This document shows positions 42,011-49,825 of a stretch of 64,000 bases of DNA, in pieces. The translations under genes and the position numbers were made by a program. The notes below the pieces were generated by a model. That model was not told where the DNA came from. It made no database searches and saw only the letters and a program-made list of their open reading frames with translations. This DNA comes from Bacteroidaceae bacterium (GTDB lineage: Bacteria > Bacteroidota > Bacteroidia > Bacteroidales > Bacteroidaceae). The DNA lies in assembly GCA_017933995.1 (NCBI GenBank), contig JAGBKI010000066.1, positions 1 through 64,000 of the forward strand, in the 5' to 3' direction. Positions within the stretch are counted from its first letter, which is position 1; each line of letters opens with the position of its first letter.

Positions 42011-42682
42011 ATGATTAAAGACTTCAAAAAGTTCGCCCAGGACCGCACGGGAATCAGCGGCCTGGCCCTCGACGGCGTAATCAACGCGCAGAGCCAGTAC
42101 CTCAACCCCTATATCCTTGAGGAGCGCCAGCTCAACGTCACGCAGATGGACGTCTTCTCGCGCCTGATGATGGACCGCATCATCTTCCTCGGCACGCAGA
42201 TTGACGACTACACCGCCAACACCCTCCAGGCGCAGCTCCTCTACCTCGACAGCGCCGACCCCGGCAAGGACATCAGCATCTACATCAACTCCCCCGGCGG
42301 CAGCGTCTACGCCGGCCTGGGCATCTACGACACGATGCAGTTCGTGCAGTCGCCCGTGGCCACCATCTGCACGGGTATGGCCGCCTCGATGGCCGCCGTG
42401 CTGCTTGTCGCCGGCACCGAGGGCAAGCGAAGCGCACTGCCCCACAGCCGCGTGATGATACACCAGCCCCTCGGCGGCGTGCAGGGACAGGCAAGCGACA
42501 TCGAAATCACCGCCCGCGAGATTCAGAAACTCAAGAAAGAACTCTACACCATCATTGCCGACCACTCCCACACCGACTACGACAAGGTATGGGCCGACAG
42601 CGACCGCGACTACTGGATGACGGCGCAGGAGGCACTCGAATACGGCATGATTGACCGCGTGCTCGCCAAGGGCGCGAAGTAA
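42011..42682 (+). CDS. clpP: ATP-dependent Clp protease proteolytic subunit
   Basis: A serine protease that forms the double-heptamer chamber fed by ClpX. The 223-residue protein has SIYINSPGGSVYAGLGIYDT (oxyanion/GG segment), TICTGMAASMAAVLLVAG with nucleophile Ser126, and HSRVMIHQPLGGVQGQASDI with His151. It ends MTAQEALEYGMIDRVLAKGA. No long propeptide is evident. It is followed after a cassette repeat by clpX. Confidence 0.95.
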   Translation: MIKDFKKFAQDRTGISGLALDGVINAQSQYLNPYILEERQLNVTQMDVFSRLMMDRIIFLGTQIDDYTANTLQAQLLYLDSADPGKDISIYINSPGGSVYAGLGIYDTMQFVQSPVATICTGMAASMAAVLLVAGTEGKRSALPHSRVMIHQPLGGVQGQASDIEITAREIQKLKKELYTIIADHSHTDYDKVWADSDRDYWMTAQEALEYGMIDRVLAKGAK

Positions 42683-42688
42683 TTTTTA

Positions 42689-42853
42689 TTGGAGTTAAGG
42701 GGAGTTAGAGGGAGTTGGTAGGAGTTAGGAGCCGTTTGGCAAAAGCCCCGGCTACCGCAATCCGGCTTAAACTCTTCTCCCACACCACTTTCCCGCCACC
42801 ACATACGGCTTTTAACTCCCTCTAACTCCCCCTTAACTCCCCAATAACTCCCT
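42689..42853. repeat. GGAGTTAG-armed cassette upstream of clpX (copy 2)
   Basis: It has the same architecture and core as 41839-42007: arms GGAGTTAAGGGGAGTTAGAG and TAACTCCCCCTTAACTCCCC, core GCCGTTTGGCAAAAGCCCCG ... CCCGCCACCAC. It fills the gap between clpP and clpX. Confidence 0.75.
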
Positions 42854-42861
42854 TTCTCTTT

Positions 42862-44139
42862 ATGTCCAAGGACAATAAGAACCGCTGCAGTTTCTGCGGG
42901 CGCACGGAGAGCGAAGTGCCCATGATGCTCATCGGCAACGACGGCTGCATCTGCTCCGACTGCGTGCAGCAGGCCACCGAGGTGGTGCGCCAGAACGGCA
43001 TCGCCACCGCCCCCGCCAAGCCTGGTGCTGCCGCCAAGTCTGGTGCCACGCCCAGCCTCAAAGACATTCCCCGCCCGCAGGAAATCAAAGCCTATCTCGA
43101 CCAGTACGTCATCGGTCAGGACGACGCCAAGCGCACGCTGGCCGTGGCCGTCTACAACCACTACAAGCGCTTGCAGACGGCGAACAGCCTGCCTGGCGGC
43201 CCCGACGACGACGGCGTGGAACTCGAAAAGTCCAACATCGTGATGCTCGGCCCCACCGGCACGGGCAAGACCCTCCTCGTGCGCTCCATCGCCCGCCTGC
43301 TCAACGTCCCCTTCACCATCGTCGATGCCACCGTCTTCACCGAGGCCGGCTATGTGGGTGAGGATGTCGAGAGCATCCTCTCGCGCCTCCTCCAGGTGTG
43401 CGACTACGATGAGGGACGAGCCGCACAGGGCATCGTCTTCATCGACGAGATTGACAAGATAGCCCGCAAACAGGACAACCCCTCCCTCTCGCGCGAAGTG
43501 GGCGGCGAGGGCGTGCAGCAGTCGCTGCTCAAACTCCTGGAGGGCAGCGTGGTCAACGTGCCGCCAAAGGGCGGGCGCAAGCACCCCGACCAGGAGTACG
43601 TCCACCTCGACACCCGCGAGATACTCTTCATCTGCGGCGGCGCCTTCGAGGGCATCGAGCGGCGCATCGCCCGCCGCCTCGGCTCGCGCACCGTGGGCTA
43701 CAACAGCCTGCGCCACACCGCCCGCTACGACAACGCCGACCTGTTGCGCTACGTCGAGCCGCAGGACCTCCGCTCCTTCGGCCTCATCCCCGAACTGGTG
43801 GGCCGCCTGCCCGTCATCACCTCCCTGCAACCCCTGGGGCGCGAGATGCTGCGCGAAATCCTGCTCACGCCCAGGAACAGCATCGTCAAGCAATACACCA
43901 AGATACTGGCCATCGACGGCGTCGAACTCACCTTCGAGGACGCCGCGCTTGACTACATCGTGGAGCAGGCTATGCAATACAAACTCGGCGCGCGCGGCCT
44001 GCGCAGCATCACCGAGCGCATCATGAACGAGGCCATGTACGACGCCCCCAACCCCGAGGAGGGCAACCGCCACCTCGTCATCACCGCCGACTACTGCCGC
44101 CGCCAGACCGACAAGTTCCGCCCGCCAACGGAGGAATGA
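42862..44139 (+). CDS. clpX: ATP-dependent Clp protease ATP-binding subunit
   Basis: The AAA+ unfoldase for ClpP. The 425-residue protein has an N-terminal C4 zinc finger (CSFCGRTESEV ... CICSDCV, about 6-37). Walker A is VMLGPTGTGKTLLVRSIARL, then AGYVGEDVESILSRLLQVCD (pore region), Walker B GIVFIDEIDKIARKQDN, the arginine-finger segment IPELVGRLPVITSLQPLGRE and sensor 2 YKLGARGLRSITERIMNEAM. The short linker after the zinc finger is Ala/Pro/Lys-rich. Nothing is missing. Confidence 0.96.
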   Translation: MSKDNKNRCSFCGRTESEVPMMLIGNDGCICSDCVQQATEVVRQNGIATAPAKPGAAAKSGATPSLKDIPRPQEIKAYLDQYVIGQDDAKRTLAVAVYNHYKRLQTANSLPGGPDDDGVELEKSNIVMLGPTGTGKTLLVRSIARLLNVPFTIVDATVFTEAGYVGEDVESILSRLLQVCDYDEGRAAQGIVFIDEIDKIARKQDNPSLSREVGGEGVQQSLLKLLEGSVVNVPPKGGRKHPDQEYVHLDTREILFICGGAFEGIERRIARRLGSRTVGYNSLRHTARYDNADLLRYVEPQDLRSFGLIPELVGRLPVITSLQPLGREMLREILLTPRNSIVKQYTKILAIDGVELTFEDAALDYIVEQAMQYKLGARGLRSITERIMNEAMYDAPNPEEGNRHLVITADYCRRQTDKFRPPTEE

Positions 44140-44149
44140 GGTTTTCTCC

Positions 44150-44371
44150 TGTTGTGTTTGCGGCGGTCGCAGGCGTCTCGCCTGCGACCGCCGCGAAACG
44201 TAACAAAAGTTTGCCATAGCCCTCGTCGCAGGCCAGTTGGAGCGCAGGCGTGTTACCGGCGCGAAACGTAACATAAGAACGGCCTGAAAGGCCAACAGCG
44301 ATCAGCCCAGGGCAGCGCCCTGGGGAAACGGCACACACAATAACCCGCCCTGTAAGGGCAAAAGCGTTAAA
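44150..44371. repeat. Palindrome block on the left of the MmeI-like gene
   Basis: GCGGTCGCAGGCGTCTCGCC then TGCGACCGC (44163-44191), GCGAAACGTAACAAAAGTTT (44192-) and CAGTTGGAGCGCAGGCGTG (about 44232-44252) belong to the family at 47338-47516. The half copy GGCCTGAAAGGCC, CCCAGGGCAGCGCCCTGGG (44283-44324) and GCCCTGTAAGGGCAAAAGC (to 44369) belongs to the family at 18250-18443. The MmeI-like GTG follows directly. Confidence 0.7.
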
Positions 44372-44378
44372 ACCTCCC

Positions 44379-47300
44379 GTGAAAAACCCCGTCCTTGACT
44401 TCATCGCCCGCTGGCAAGATAAAGGCTACGAGAAAGGCGAAACCCAGCAGTTCTGGATTGACCTCCTCGCCACCCTTTTCAATGTCGAAAAGCCCGAACA
44501 ATGGTTCACCTTCGAGCAGCACGTCCCCTCCGTCGGCTTCATCGACGCGCGCATACCCCGCACCCGCGTACTCATCGAGCAGAAAGGCGCGGACAAGGAC
44601 CTGCGCAAGCCCGCCCCGCAGAGCGACGGCACGCTCCTCACCCCGTTCCTACAAGCCAAGCGCTACGCCGACTGGCTGCCCACCTCCGAGCGCCCCCGCT
44701 GGATCGTCGTCTGCAACTTCCACGAGTTCCTTATATATAATATGGAGACGCCCCAGGCCGAGCCCGAAAGCGTCCTACTCAAAGACCTCGCCAAGGAGCA
44801 CTACCGCCTCGCCTTTCTCGTCAAGGAGGAGGCCGACCACCTCTCCCGCGAACTGGAAGTCTCTATGCGCGCCGGGGAAATCATCGGCCAGATCCACGAC
44901 GCACTCTTGGAGCAGTACCGACTCGGCGGCGGCGTGGAAAACGCCCGCGCCCTCAACATCCTCTGCACCCGCCTCGTCTTCTGCCTATACGCCGAGGACG
45001 CAGACATCTTCAAGAAAGACCAACTCCACGCTTACCTAAAAGCCCGCGAAACACGCGAGTGGAGGCGCGCGCTTTTAGACCTCTTCCAAACCCTCAACAC
45101 CCCGCAGGACGCCCGCGACCCGTATCTCGAAGAAGACCTCGCCGCCTTCCCCTACGTCAATGGCGGCCTCTTCAAGGAAACTATCCCCGTCCCCCAGTTC
45201 ACCCCCGCCCTCCGCCAACTCATCCTGCAAAACGCCTCGCTCGACTTCGACTGGTCCGAAATCTCACCCACCATCTTCGGCGCCGTCTTCGAGAGCACAC
45301 TCAACCCCGCCACACGGCGCAGCGGCGGCATGCACTACACCAGCATAGAGAACATACACAAGGTCATCGACCCGCTCTTCCTCGACAGCCTCAAAGACGA
45401 GTTCAACGCCATTAAAGCCGAACCCGCCGCCAAGAAGCGCGAACGCCTTTTGGCGGACTTCCAGACCAAACTCGCAGGATTAACTTTCCTCGACCCCGCC
45501 TGCGGCTCCGGCAACTTCCTCACCGAGACCTACCTCTCGTTGCGCCGCCTGGAGAACGAAGTGATCAAAGCCCGCACACAAGGCCAGTCGTTCCTCGGCT
45601 TTGAGGAGACGAACCCGGTTAAGGTGAGCATCCGCCAGTTCCGCGGCATCGAGGTGAACGACTTTGCCGTGACCGTCGCCACCACCGCGCTGTGGATATC
45701 GGAGGCGCAGACGCTGCGCGAGACCGAGGCCATCGTGCGCCGCGACATCGACTTCCTGCCCCTCAAGTCCCACGCCGGCATCGCCGAGGGCAACGCCCTC
45801 GCGCTCGAATGGCCAGCCGCCGATTATATAATAGGCAACCCGCCGTTCATCGGGGCGCGCGTGATGTCAGCGGCGCAGAAGGCCGACATGCTCAGCGTAT
45901 TCGGCAAGAAGTGGAAGAACCTCGGCAATATGGACTACGTCTGCGCGTGGTACAAGCGTGCTGCCGAGCAACTCGCCGCCGCGCCCCGCACCCGCGCCGC
46001 CTTCGTCTCCACCAACTCCATCACGCAGGGCGAGCAGGTGGCCTTGCTGTGGAAACCCCTTGTGGAGCAGTACGGCGTGCAGATTGACTTCGCCCACCGC
46101 ACTTTCCGCTGGGACAGCGAGGCGTCGCAGAAGGCGCACGTGCACTGTGTGATTGTCGGGTTTAGCTCGTCCGCTGTTTCGTCCGCATCCGGGACGCAGG
46201 GAGTTGGGAGCGCGGGCGGCCTCGCCCGCACCAACGCAGATGCCGCGCAGTGCGCCCGCACCAACGCAGCACCCGCGCAGTGCTCCCGCATAGGAGAAGT
46301 TACTTTAAACGCTTCTGCGGGCGAGGCCGCCCGCGCTCCCAGCATGCAGCGCACCGGACGCGGACGGGACAACAAGCGCATCTTCCTCCCCGACGGCACG
46401 GCCATTGCCGCCGCCCACATCAACGCCTACTTGATGGACGCGCCCGAAGTTTTCATTGAGAGCCGCAAGAAGCCGCTCGCAGACGTGCCGGAGATGGGCA
46501 TCGGCAACAAGCCCATTGACGGCGGCCACTACCTCTTCACCACTGAGGAAAAGGAAGCCTTCGTGAAGCGCGAACCTGCTGCCGAGCAATACTTCCGACC
46601 GTGGTACGGGGCGCAGGAGTTCCTCCACAACAGCCCGCGCTGGTGTCTGTGGCTCGGCGACTGTACGTCCGCACAACTGCACGCCATGCCCCGCTGCCTG
46701 GAGCGCGTGCGTGCCGTGCGCGAGTACCGCCTGGCCAGTCCCAGCGAGGGCACGCGACGCCTTGCAGACACGCCCACACGTTTCCATGTGGAGAATATGC
46801 CCGCCTCTGGCCATTACCTCCTTGTCCCCCGCGTTTCCTCCGAACGCCGCCCCTACGTCCCCATCGGCTTTATGGACACCGGTACCATTGCCAGCGACGC
46901 AGTGCAAATCATCCCCTCCGCCACGCTCTCCCACTTCGCCGTTCTCACCTCCTCCGTACACATGGCCTGGATGCGCGCCGTTTGCGGACGCCTCAAAAGT
47001 GATTACCGCTACTCCGCATCCGTCGTATACAACAACTTCCCCTGGCCCGGCGGGATGGCGTCCGCGTCCGAAGCGCAGCAGGCTGGGAGCGCGGGCGGCC
47101 TCGCCCGCACCGCCGAAGACACCGCCGCCCTCGAACGCTGCGCGCAAAACATCCTCGATGCCCGCGCCCTTTACCCCGACTCCTCGCTGGCCGACCTCTA
47201 CGACCCGCTCACCATGCCCGCCGAACTGCGCAAGGCCCACCGCGACAACGACCGCGAGGTGCTCCGCCTCTACGGCCTCCCCGCCGACGCCACCGACGAG

Positions 47301-47381
47301 CAAATCGTAGCCAAGTTGTTCACGATGTACGCCGACCAGTTGGAGCGCAGGCGTCCCGCCTGCGACCATTGCAAAACGTAA
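44379..47381 (+). CDS. MmeI-like type IIG/IIL restriction-modification fusion protein with in-frame palindromic inserts
   Basis: A single polypeptide of 1000 residues with nuclease, methyltransferase and target-recognition parts. The N-terminal nuclease core has FIDARIPRTRVLIEQKGADK (Asp and ExK as in MmeI), then a helical spacer. The adenine methyltransferase has motif I LTFLDPACGSGNFLTETYLS and motif IV YIIGNPPFIGARV. The recognition part starts after AHVHCVIVGFS and continues with KRIFLPDGTAIAAAHINAYL and APEVFIESRKKPL, and the C-terminal part has YNNFPWP and ALYPDSSLADLYDPLTMP. About 60 residues (near 595-655, encoded 46161-46350) and about 25 residues (near 895-920) are low-complexity GSAGGLARTN-type peptide made by inserted palindromes. 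The last 14 codons and the stop lie in a flanking repeat. The start is GTG. Activity may survive, as the inserts fall between conserved blocks. Confidence 0.88.
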   Translation: MKNPVLDFIARWQDKGYEKGETQQFWIDLLATLFNVEKPEQWFTFEQHVPSVGFIDARIPRTRVLIEQKGADKDLRKPAPQSDGTLLTPFLQAKRYADWLPTSERPRWIVVCNFHEFLIYNMETPQAEPESVLLKDLAKEHYRLAFLVKEEADHLSRELEVSMRAGEIIGQIHDALLEQYRLGGGVENARALNILCTRLVFCLYAEDADIFKKDQLHAYLKARETREWRRALLDLFQTLNTPQDARDPYLEEDLAAFPYVNGGLFKETIPVPQFTPALRQLILQNASLDFDWSEISPTIFGAVFESTLNPATRRSGGMHYTSIENIHKVIDPLFLDSLKDEFNAIKAEPAAKKRERLLADFQTKLAGLTFLDPACGSGNFLTETYLSLRRLENEVIKARTQGQSFLGFEETNPVKVSIRQFRGIEVNDFAVTVATTALWISEAQTLRETEAIVRRDIDFLPLKSHAGIAEGNALALEWPAADYIIGNPPFIGARVMSAAQKADMLSVFGKKWKNLGNMDYVCAWYKRAAEQLAAAPRTRAAFVSTNSITQGEQVALLWKPLVEQYGVQIDFAHRTFRWDSEASQKAHVHCVIVGFSSSAVSSASGTQGVGSAGGLARTNADAAQCARTNAAPAQCSRIGEVTLNASAGEAARAPSMQRTGRGRDNKRIFLPDGTAIAAAHINAYLMDAPEVFIESRKKPLADVPEMGIGNKPIDGGHYLFTTEEKEAFVKREPAAEQYFRPWYGAQEFLHNSPRWCLWLGDCTSAQLHAMPRCLERVRAVREYRLASPSEGTRRLADTPTRFHVENMPASGHYLLVPRVSSERRPYVPIGFMDTGTIASDAVQIIPSATLSHFAVLTSSVHMAWMRAVCGRLKSDYRYSASVVYNNFPWPGGMASASEAQQAGSAGGLARTAEDTAALERCAQNILDARALYPDSSLADLYDPLTMPAELRKAHRDNDREVLRLYGLPADATDEQIVAKLFTMYADQLERRRPACDHCKT
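44731..44747 (+). repeat. AT-rich motif inside the MmeI-like gene
   Basis: TTATATATAATATGGAG encodes LIYNME and is preceded by AGTTCC, as at 25154 and 29711. Confidence 0.5.
46161..46345. repeat. Intragenic palindromic insert with 26-bp inverted repeat
   Basis: A perfect 26-bp inverted repeat has its left arm at 46205-46230 (TGGGAGCGCGGGCGGCCTCG and CCCGCA) and its complement at 46316-46341. Between them are two 30-bp direct repeats (46231-46260, 46261-46290; CCAACGCAG ... CCCGCA) and a 25-base spacer. The whole insert keeps the reading frame. Confidence 0.85.
47057..47112 (+). repeat. Intragenic palindromic insert, third copy of the arm
   Basis: The same 26-mer recurs exactly at 47084-47109. 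It is preceded by GCGTCCGCGTCCGAAGCGCA, which resembles the sequence outside the arms of the 46161-46345 insert. It is in frame and encodes ASEAQQAGSAGGLART. Confidence 0.8.
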
Positions 47382-47516
47382 CTAAAGTTTGGTTTAGCCC
47401 TTGTCGCAGGCGAGACGCCTGCGCTCCAACTGGCGTGCGACCCGCGCGAAACGTAACTAAAGTTTGGCACAGCCCTCGTCGCAGGCGGGACACCTGCGCT
47501 CCAACTGGCGCAGCCA
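47338..47516. repeat. Palindrome block on the right of the MmeI-like gene
   Basis: Three units of GTTGGAGCGCAGGCG / CGCCTGCGAC palindromes alternate with GCGAAACGTAACTAAAGTTT. The first unit (47338-47385) contains the last codons and TAA stop of the MmeI-like gene. It is the same family as 44163-44260. Confidence 0.75.
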
Positions 47517-47594
47517 AAACCTCTCCGAGGTTGCTGGCCTGCGCTCCCAAACCAATAATCCCCGCCAAGCCCCTCGTTCCTCTTAAACTTTTTT

Positions 47595-47602
47595 TACCTT
47601 TG
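47595..47602 (+). promoter_or_regulatory. Likely -7 box for the hexosaminidase gene
   Basis: TACCTTTG lies 43 bases before the ATG at 47645. Confidence 0.6.
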
Positions 47603-47644
47603 CGCCGCAAGACGGAAACCGAATTAACAAACACCTAAATACCT

Positions 47645-49699
47645 ATGAAAAAATTCCTTTTGACCCTCCTTGTCGCCCTGGGCGCGCTGAGCGCGGCTGC
47701 GCAGGCCGAAAAACCCTTCACCATCCCTGAGGTGAATGGCTGGATGCCCGCCGAGGGCACGTTCGCCACGACGGGGCGCGTGGTCTATCCCAAGAAGGAC
47801 GCTGCCGCCCTCCACGTGGCAGCCGCCCTCGTCAAGGACGCCAAGGCGCTGATGGGCATCGACCTCGTGCCGGTCACGGGACGCACGCGCCCAGGCGACA
47901 TCGTGCTGCGCAGCGGCGAGGTGCAGACGCTTGGGCAGGAGGGCTACCAGATACGCATCGGCGAACAGGCCGAGTTAGTGGCTCCCACTGAAACCGGCCT
48001 CTATTGGGCCACACGCACGTTGCTACAAATGATGGAGCAGACGAGCGGCCACTTGCTGCCGCGCGGCACGGTGACCGACCGCCCGCAGTACGCTCACCGT
48101 GGTTTCTCAATCGACGTGGCGCGCAAGTTTATCCCCATGAGCTACCTACGCAGCCTTGTCAAGATAATGGGTTACCATAAGATGAATGTGCTGCAAGTGC
48201 ACCTCAATGACAATGGTTACAAGCAGTATTTCGGCAACGACTGGCAGCGCACGCCGTCAGCCTTCCGCCTGGAGTGCGACACGTATCCTGGCCTCACCGC
48301 CCGCGATGGCAGCTACACCAAGCAGGAGTTCCGCGACCTGCAAGCCTTGGCGCGCGAAAACGGCGTGGAGATTATCCCCGAAATCGACGTGCCCGCCCAC
48401 AGTCTGGCCTTTACGCACTACCGTCCCTCGCTGGGCAGCGAGCGCTACGGTGCCGACCACCTTGACTTGGGCAACCCCGAAGTCTACACCTTCCTCGACA
48501 GTCTCTTTGCCGAGTATATCGGCGGCACGAACCCCGTGTTCCAAGGGCCGCGCGTGTGTATCGGCACTGACGAGTACAGCAATGCCGAGCAAAAAGTTGT
48601 GGAGCAGTTCCGCGCCTTCACCGACCACTACATCCGCTATGTCGAGTCGTTCGGCAAGACGGCGGTCGTGTGGGGCGCGCTGACCCACGCCAAGGGCACG
48701 ACGCCCGTCAAGGCAGACGGCGTGCTGATGAACTGCTGGTACAACGGCTACGCCCAGCCCCAGGACATGAAGGAGCAGGGCTACAAACTGGTAAGCATCC
48801 CAGACGGCGCGGTCTACATCGTACCCGCCGCCGGCTACTACTATGACTACCTCAACACCGAGTGGCTCTACGACCACTGGACGCCTGCCAACATCGGCGG
48901 CGTGCAGTTCGCCGAGGGCGACAGCGCGGTGGTGGGCGGTATGTTCGCCGTGTGGAACGACCACGCTGGCAACGGCATCAGCACCAAGGACATCCACCAT
49001 CGCGTGATGCCCGCCTTGCAGGTTCTTGCCGCGAAGTGCTGGAGCGGTAAGGGCGTCACCATTCCCTATAACGTTTGGGAGACCGACCGCCATATCCTCA
49101 GCGAGGCACCTGGTGTGAACGAACTGGGCCGCCCCGTGGCCCTGCAACTCGACCGCCGCAATCCGCACGACACGCTGCTCGCCCTTCCCGCCGTCAAGCC
49201 TGGCGACACGCTCGCACTGGGTGAAATCGGTTGGGACTACAGCGTCTCGTTCACCGTCGACGCCCGCCCCGAGGCGCGCGGCACGGTGCTTTTCGAGAAT
49301 CCCTCGGCCAAATTCTTCCTGGCCGACCCCGTGGAGGGCAAGGTTGGCTTCGCCCGCGATGGCTACCTCAACACCTTCAACTACCGCCTACCCGCCGGAC
49401 AGCGCGTGCGCCTCACCGTGCAGGGCACCAACAAACTGGTGCGCCTGATGGTGGACGACCGCGTGGTTGACGAACTGAAGCCCATCACGCTCACTACGGC
49501 CAACGACGACAAACTCTTCACGCTTCCGCAGGATCCTGCCATCGCCACAGCCGACGGTGCCGTGCAGGCGTGGCCCACGACGGTCTATCGCGAAGGCTCC
49601 AAGATGTACTACCAGCGCACGCTCGTCTTCCCCCTGCGCCATGCCGGGCGTTTCGCCAGCACCGTAACGGGGCTGCAAGTGCTCAACTACATTCCCTAA
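47645..49699 (+). CDS. Exported beta-N-acetylhexosaminidase (GH20)
   Basis: It removes terminal N-acetylglucosamine or N-acetylgalactosamine from glycans. The 684-residue protein has signal peptide MKKFLLTLLVALGALSAAAQ, then the small GH20b domain (about 28-150). The GH20 barrel shows YAHRGFSIDVARKFIPMSYL, NVLQVHLNDNGYKQYF, PEIDVPAHSLAFTHYRPSLG and RVCIGTDEYSN, where Asp-Glu are the expected catalytic pair. FAVWNDHAGNGIS follows later. The C-terminal about 170 residues form a beta-rich domain (SVSFTVDARPEARGTVLFEN) like a concanavalin/laminin-type sugar-binding module. Likely host-glycan or peptidoglycan-sugar scavenging in the periplasm or at the surface. It is a single-gene unit with promoter and terminator. 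Confidence 0.92.
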   Translation: MKKFLLTLLVALGALSAAAQAEKPFTIPEVNGWMPAEGTFATTGRVVYPKKDAAALHVAAALVKDAKALMGIDLVPVTGRTRPGDIVLRSGEVQTLGQEGYQIRIGEQAELVAPTETGLYWATRTLLQMMEQTSGHLLPRGTVTDRPQYAHRGFSIDVARKFIPMSYLRSLVKIMGYHKMNVLQVHLNDNGYKQYFGNDWQRTPSAFRLECDTYPGLTARDGSYTKQEFRDLQALARENGVEIIPEIDVPAHSLAFTHYRPSLGSERYGADHLDLGNPEVYTFLDSLFAEYIGGTNPVFQGPRVCIGTDEYSNAEQKVVEQFRAFTDHYIRYVESFGKTAVVWGALTHAKGTTPVKADGVLMNCWYNGYAQPQDMKEQGYKLVSIPDGAVYIVPAAGYYYDYLNTEWLYDHWTPANIGGVQFAEGDSAVVGGMFAVWNDHAGNGISTKDIHHRVMPALQVLAAKCWSGKGVTIPYNVWETDRHILSEAPGVNELGRPVALQLDRRNPHDTLLALPAVKPGDTLALGEIGWDYSVSFTVDARPEARGTVLFENPSAKFFLADPVEGKVGFARDGYLNTFNYRLPAGQRVRLTVQGTNKLVRLMVDDRVVDELKPITLTTANDDKLFTLPQDPAIATADGAVQAWPTTVYREGSKMYYQRTLVFPLRHAGRFASTVTGLQVLNYIP

Positions 49700-49713
49700 G
49701 TAGTGCCCACAAA

Positions 49714-49755
49714 GAAAAGGCGGGAAACGTCGCTTGACGTTTCCCGCCTTTTTAT
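49714..49755. terminator. Strong terminator after the hexosaminidase gene
   Basis: A 17-bp stem, AAAAGGCGGGAAACGTC with GACGTTTCCCGCCTTTTT, has loop GCTT. It is T-rich on both strands, so it can serve the convergent SPFH gene too. A degenerate palindrome (GGGCGAAGCCGCCCGCGC) related to the MmeI-gene insert lies just after, near 49770-49790. Confidence 0.85.
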
Positions 49756-49825
49756 TTGTCCCTGCGCCGGGTCGGGCGAAGCCGCCCGCGCTTCCGGGGG
49801 TACGCAGCGGCTTTGGGGATAACGG

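Noticed and set aside
44379-47381. Reading the MmeI-like gene as a pseudogene
   Set aside because: The nuclease Asp/ExK, methyltransferase motifs I and IV and the C-terminal blocks are intact and the frame is open throughout, so it may well be functional despite the inserts.
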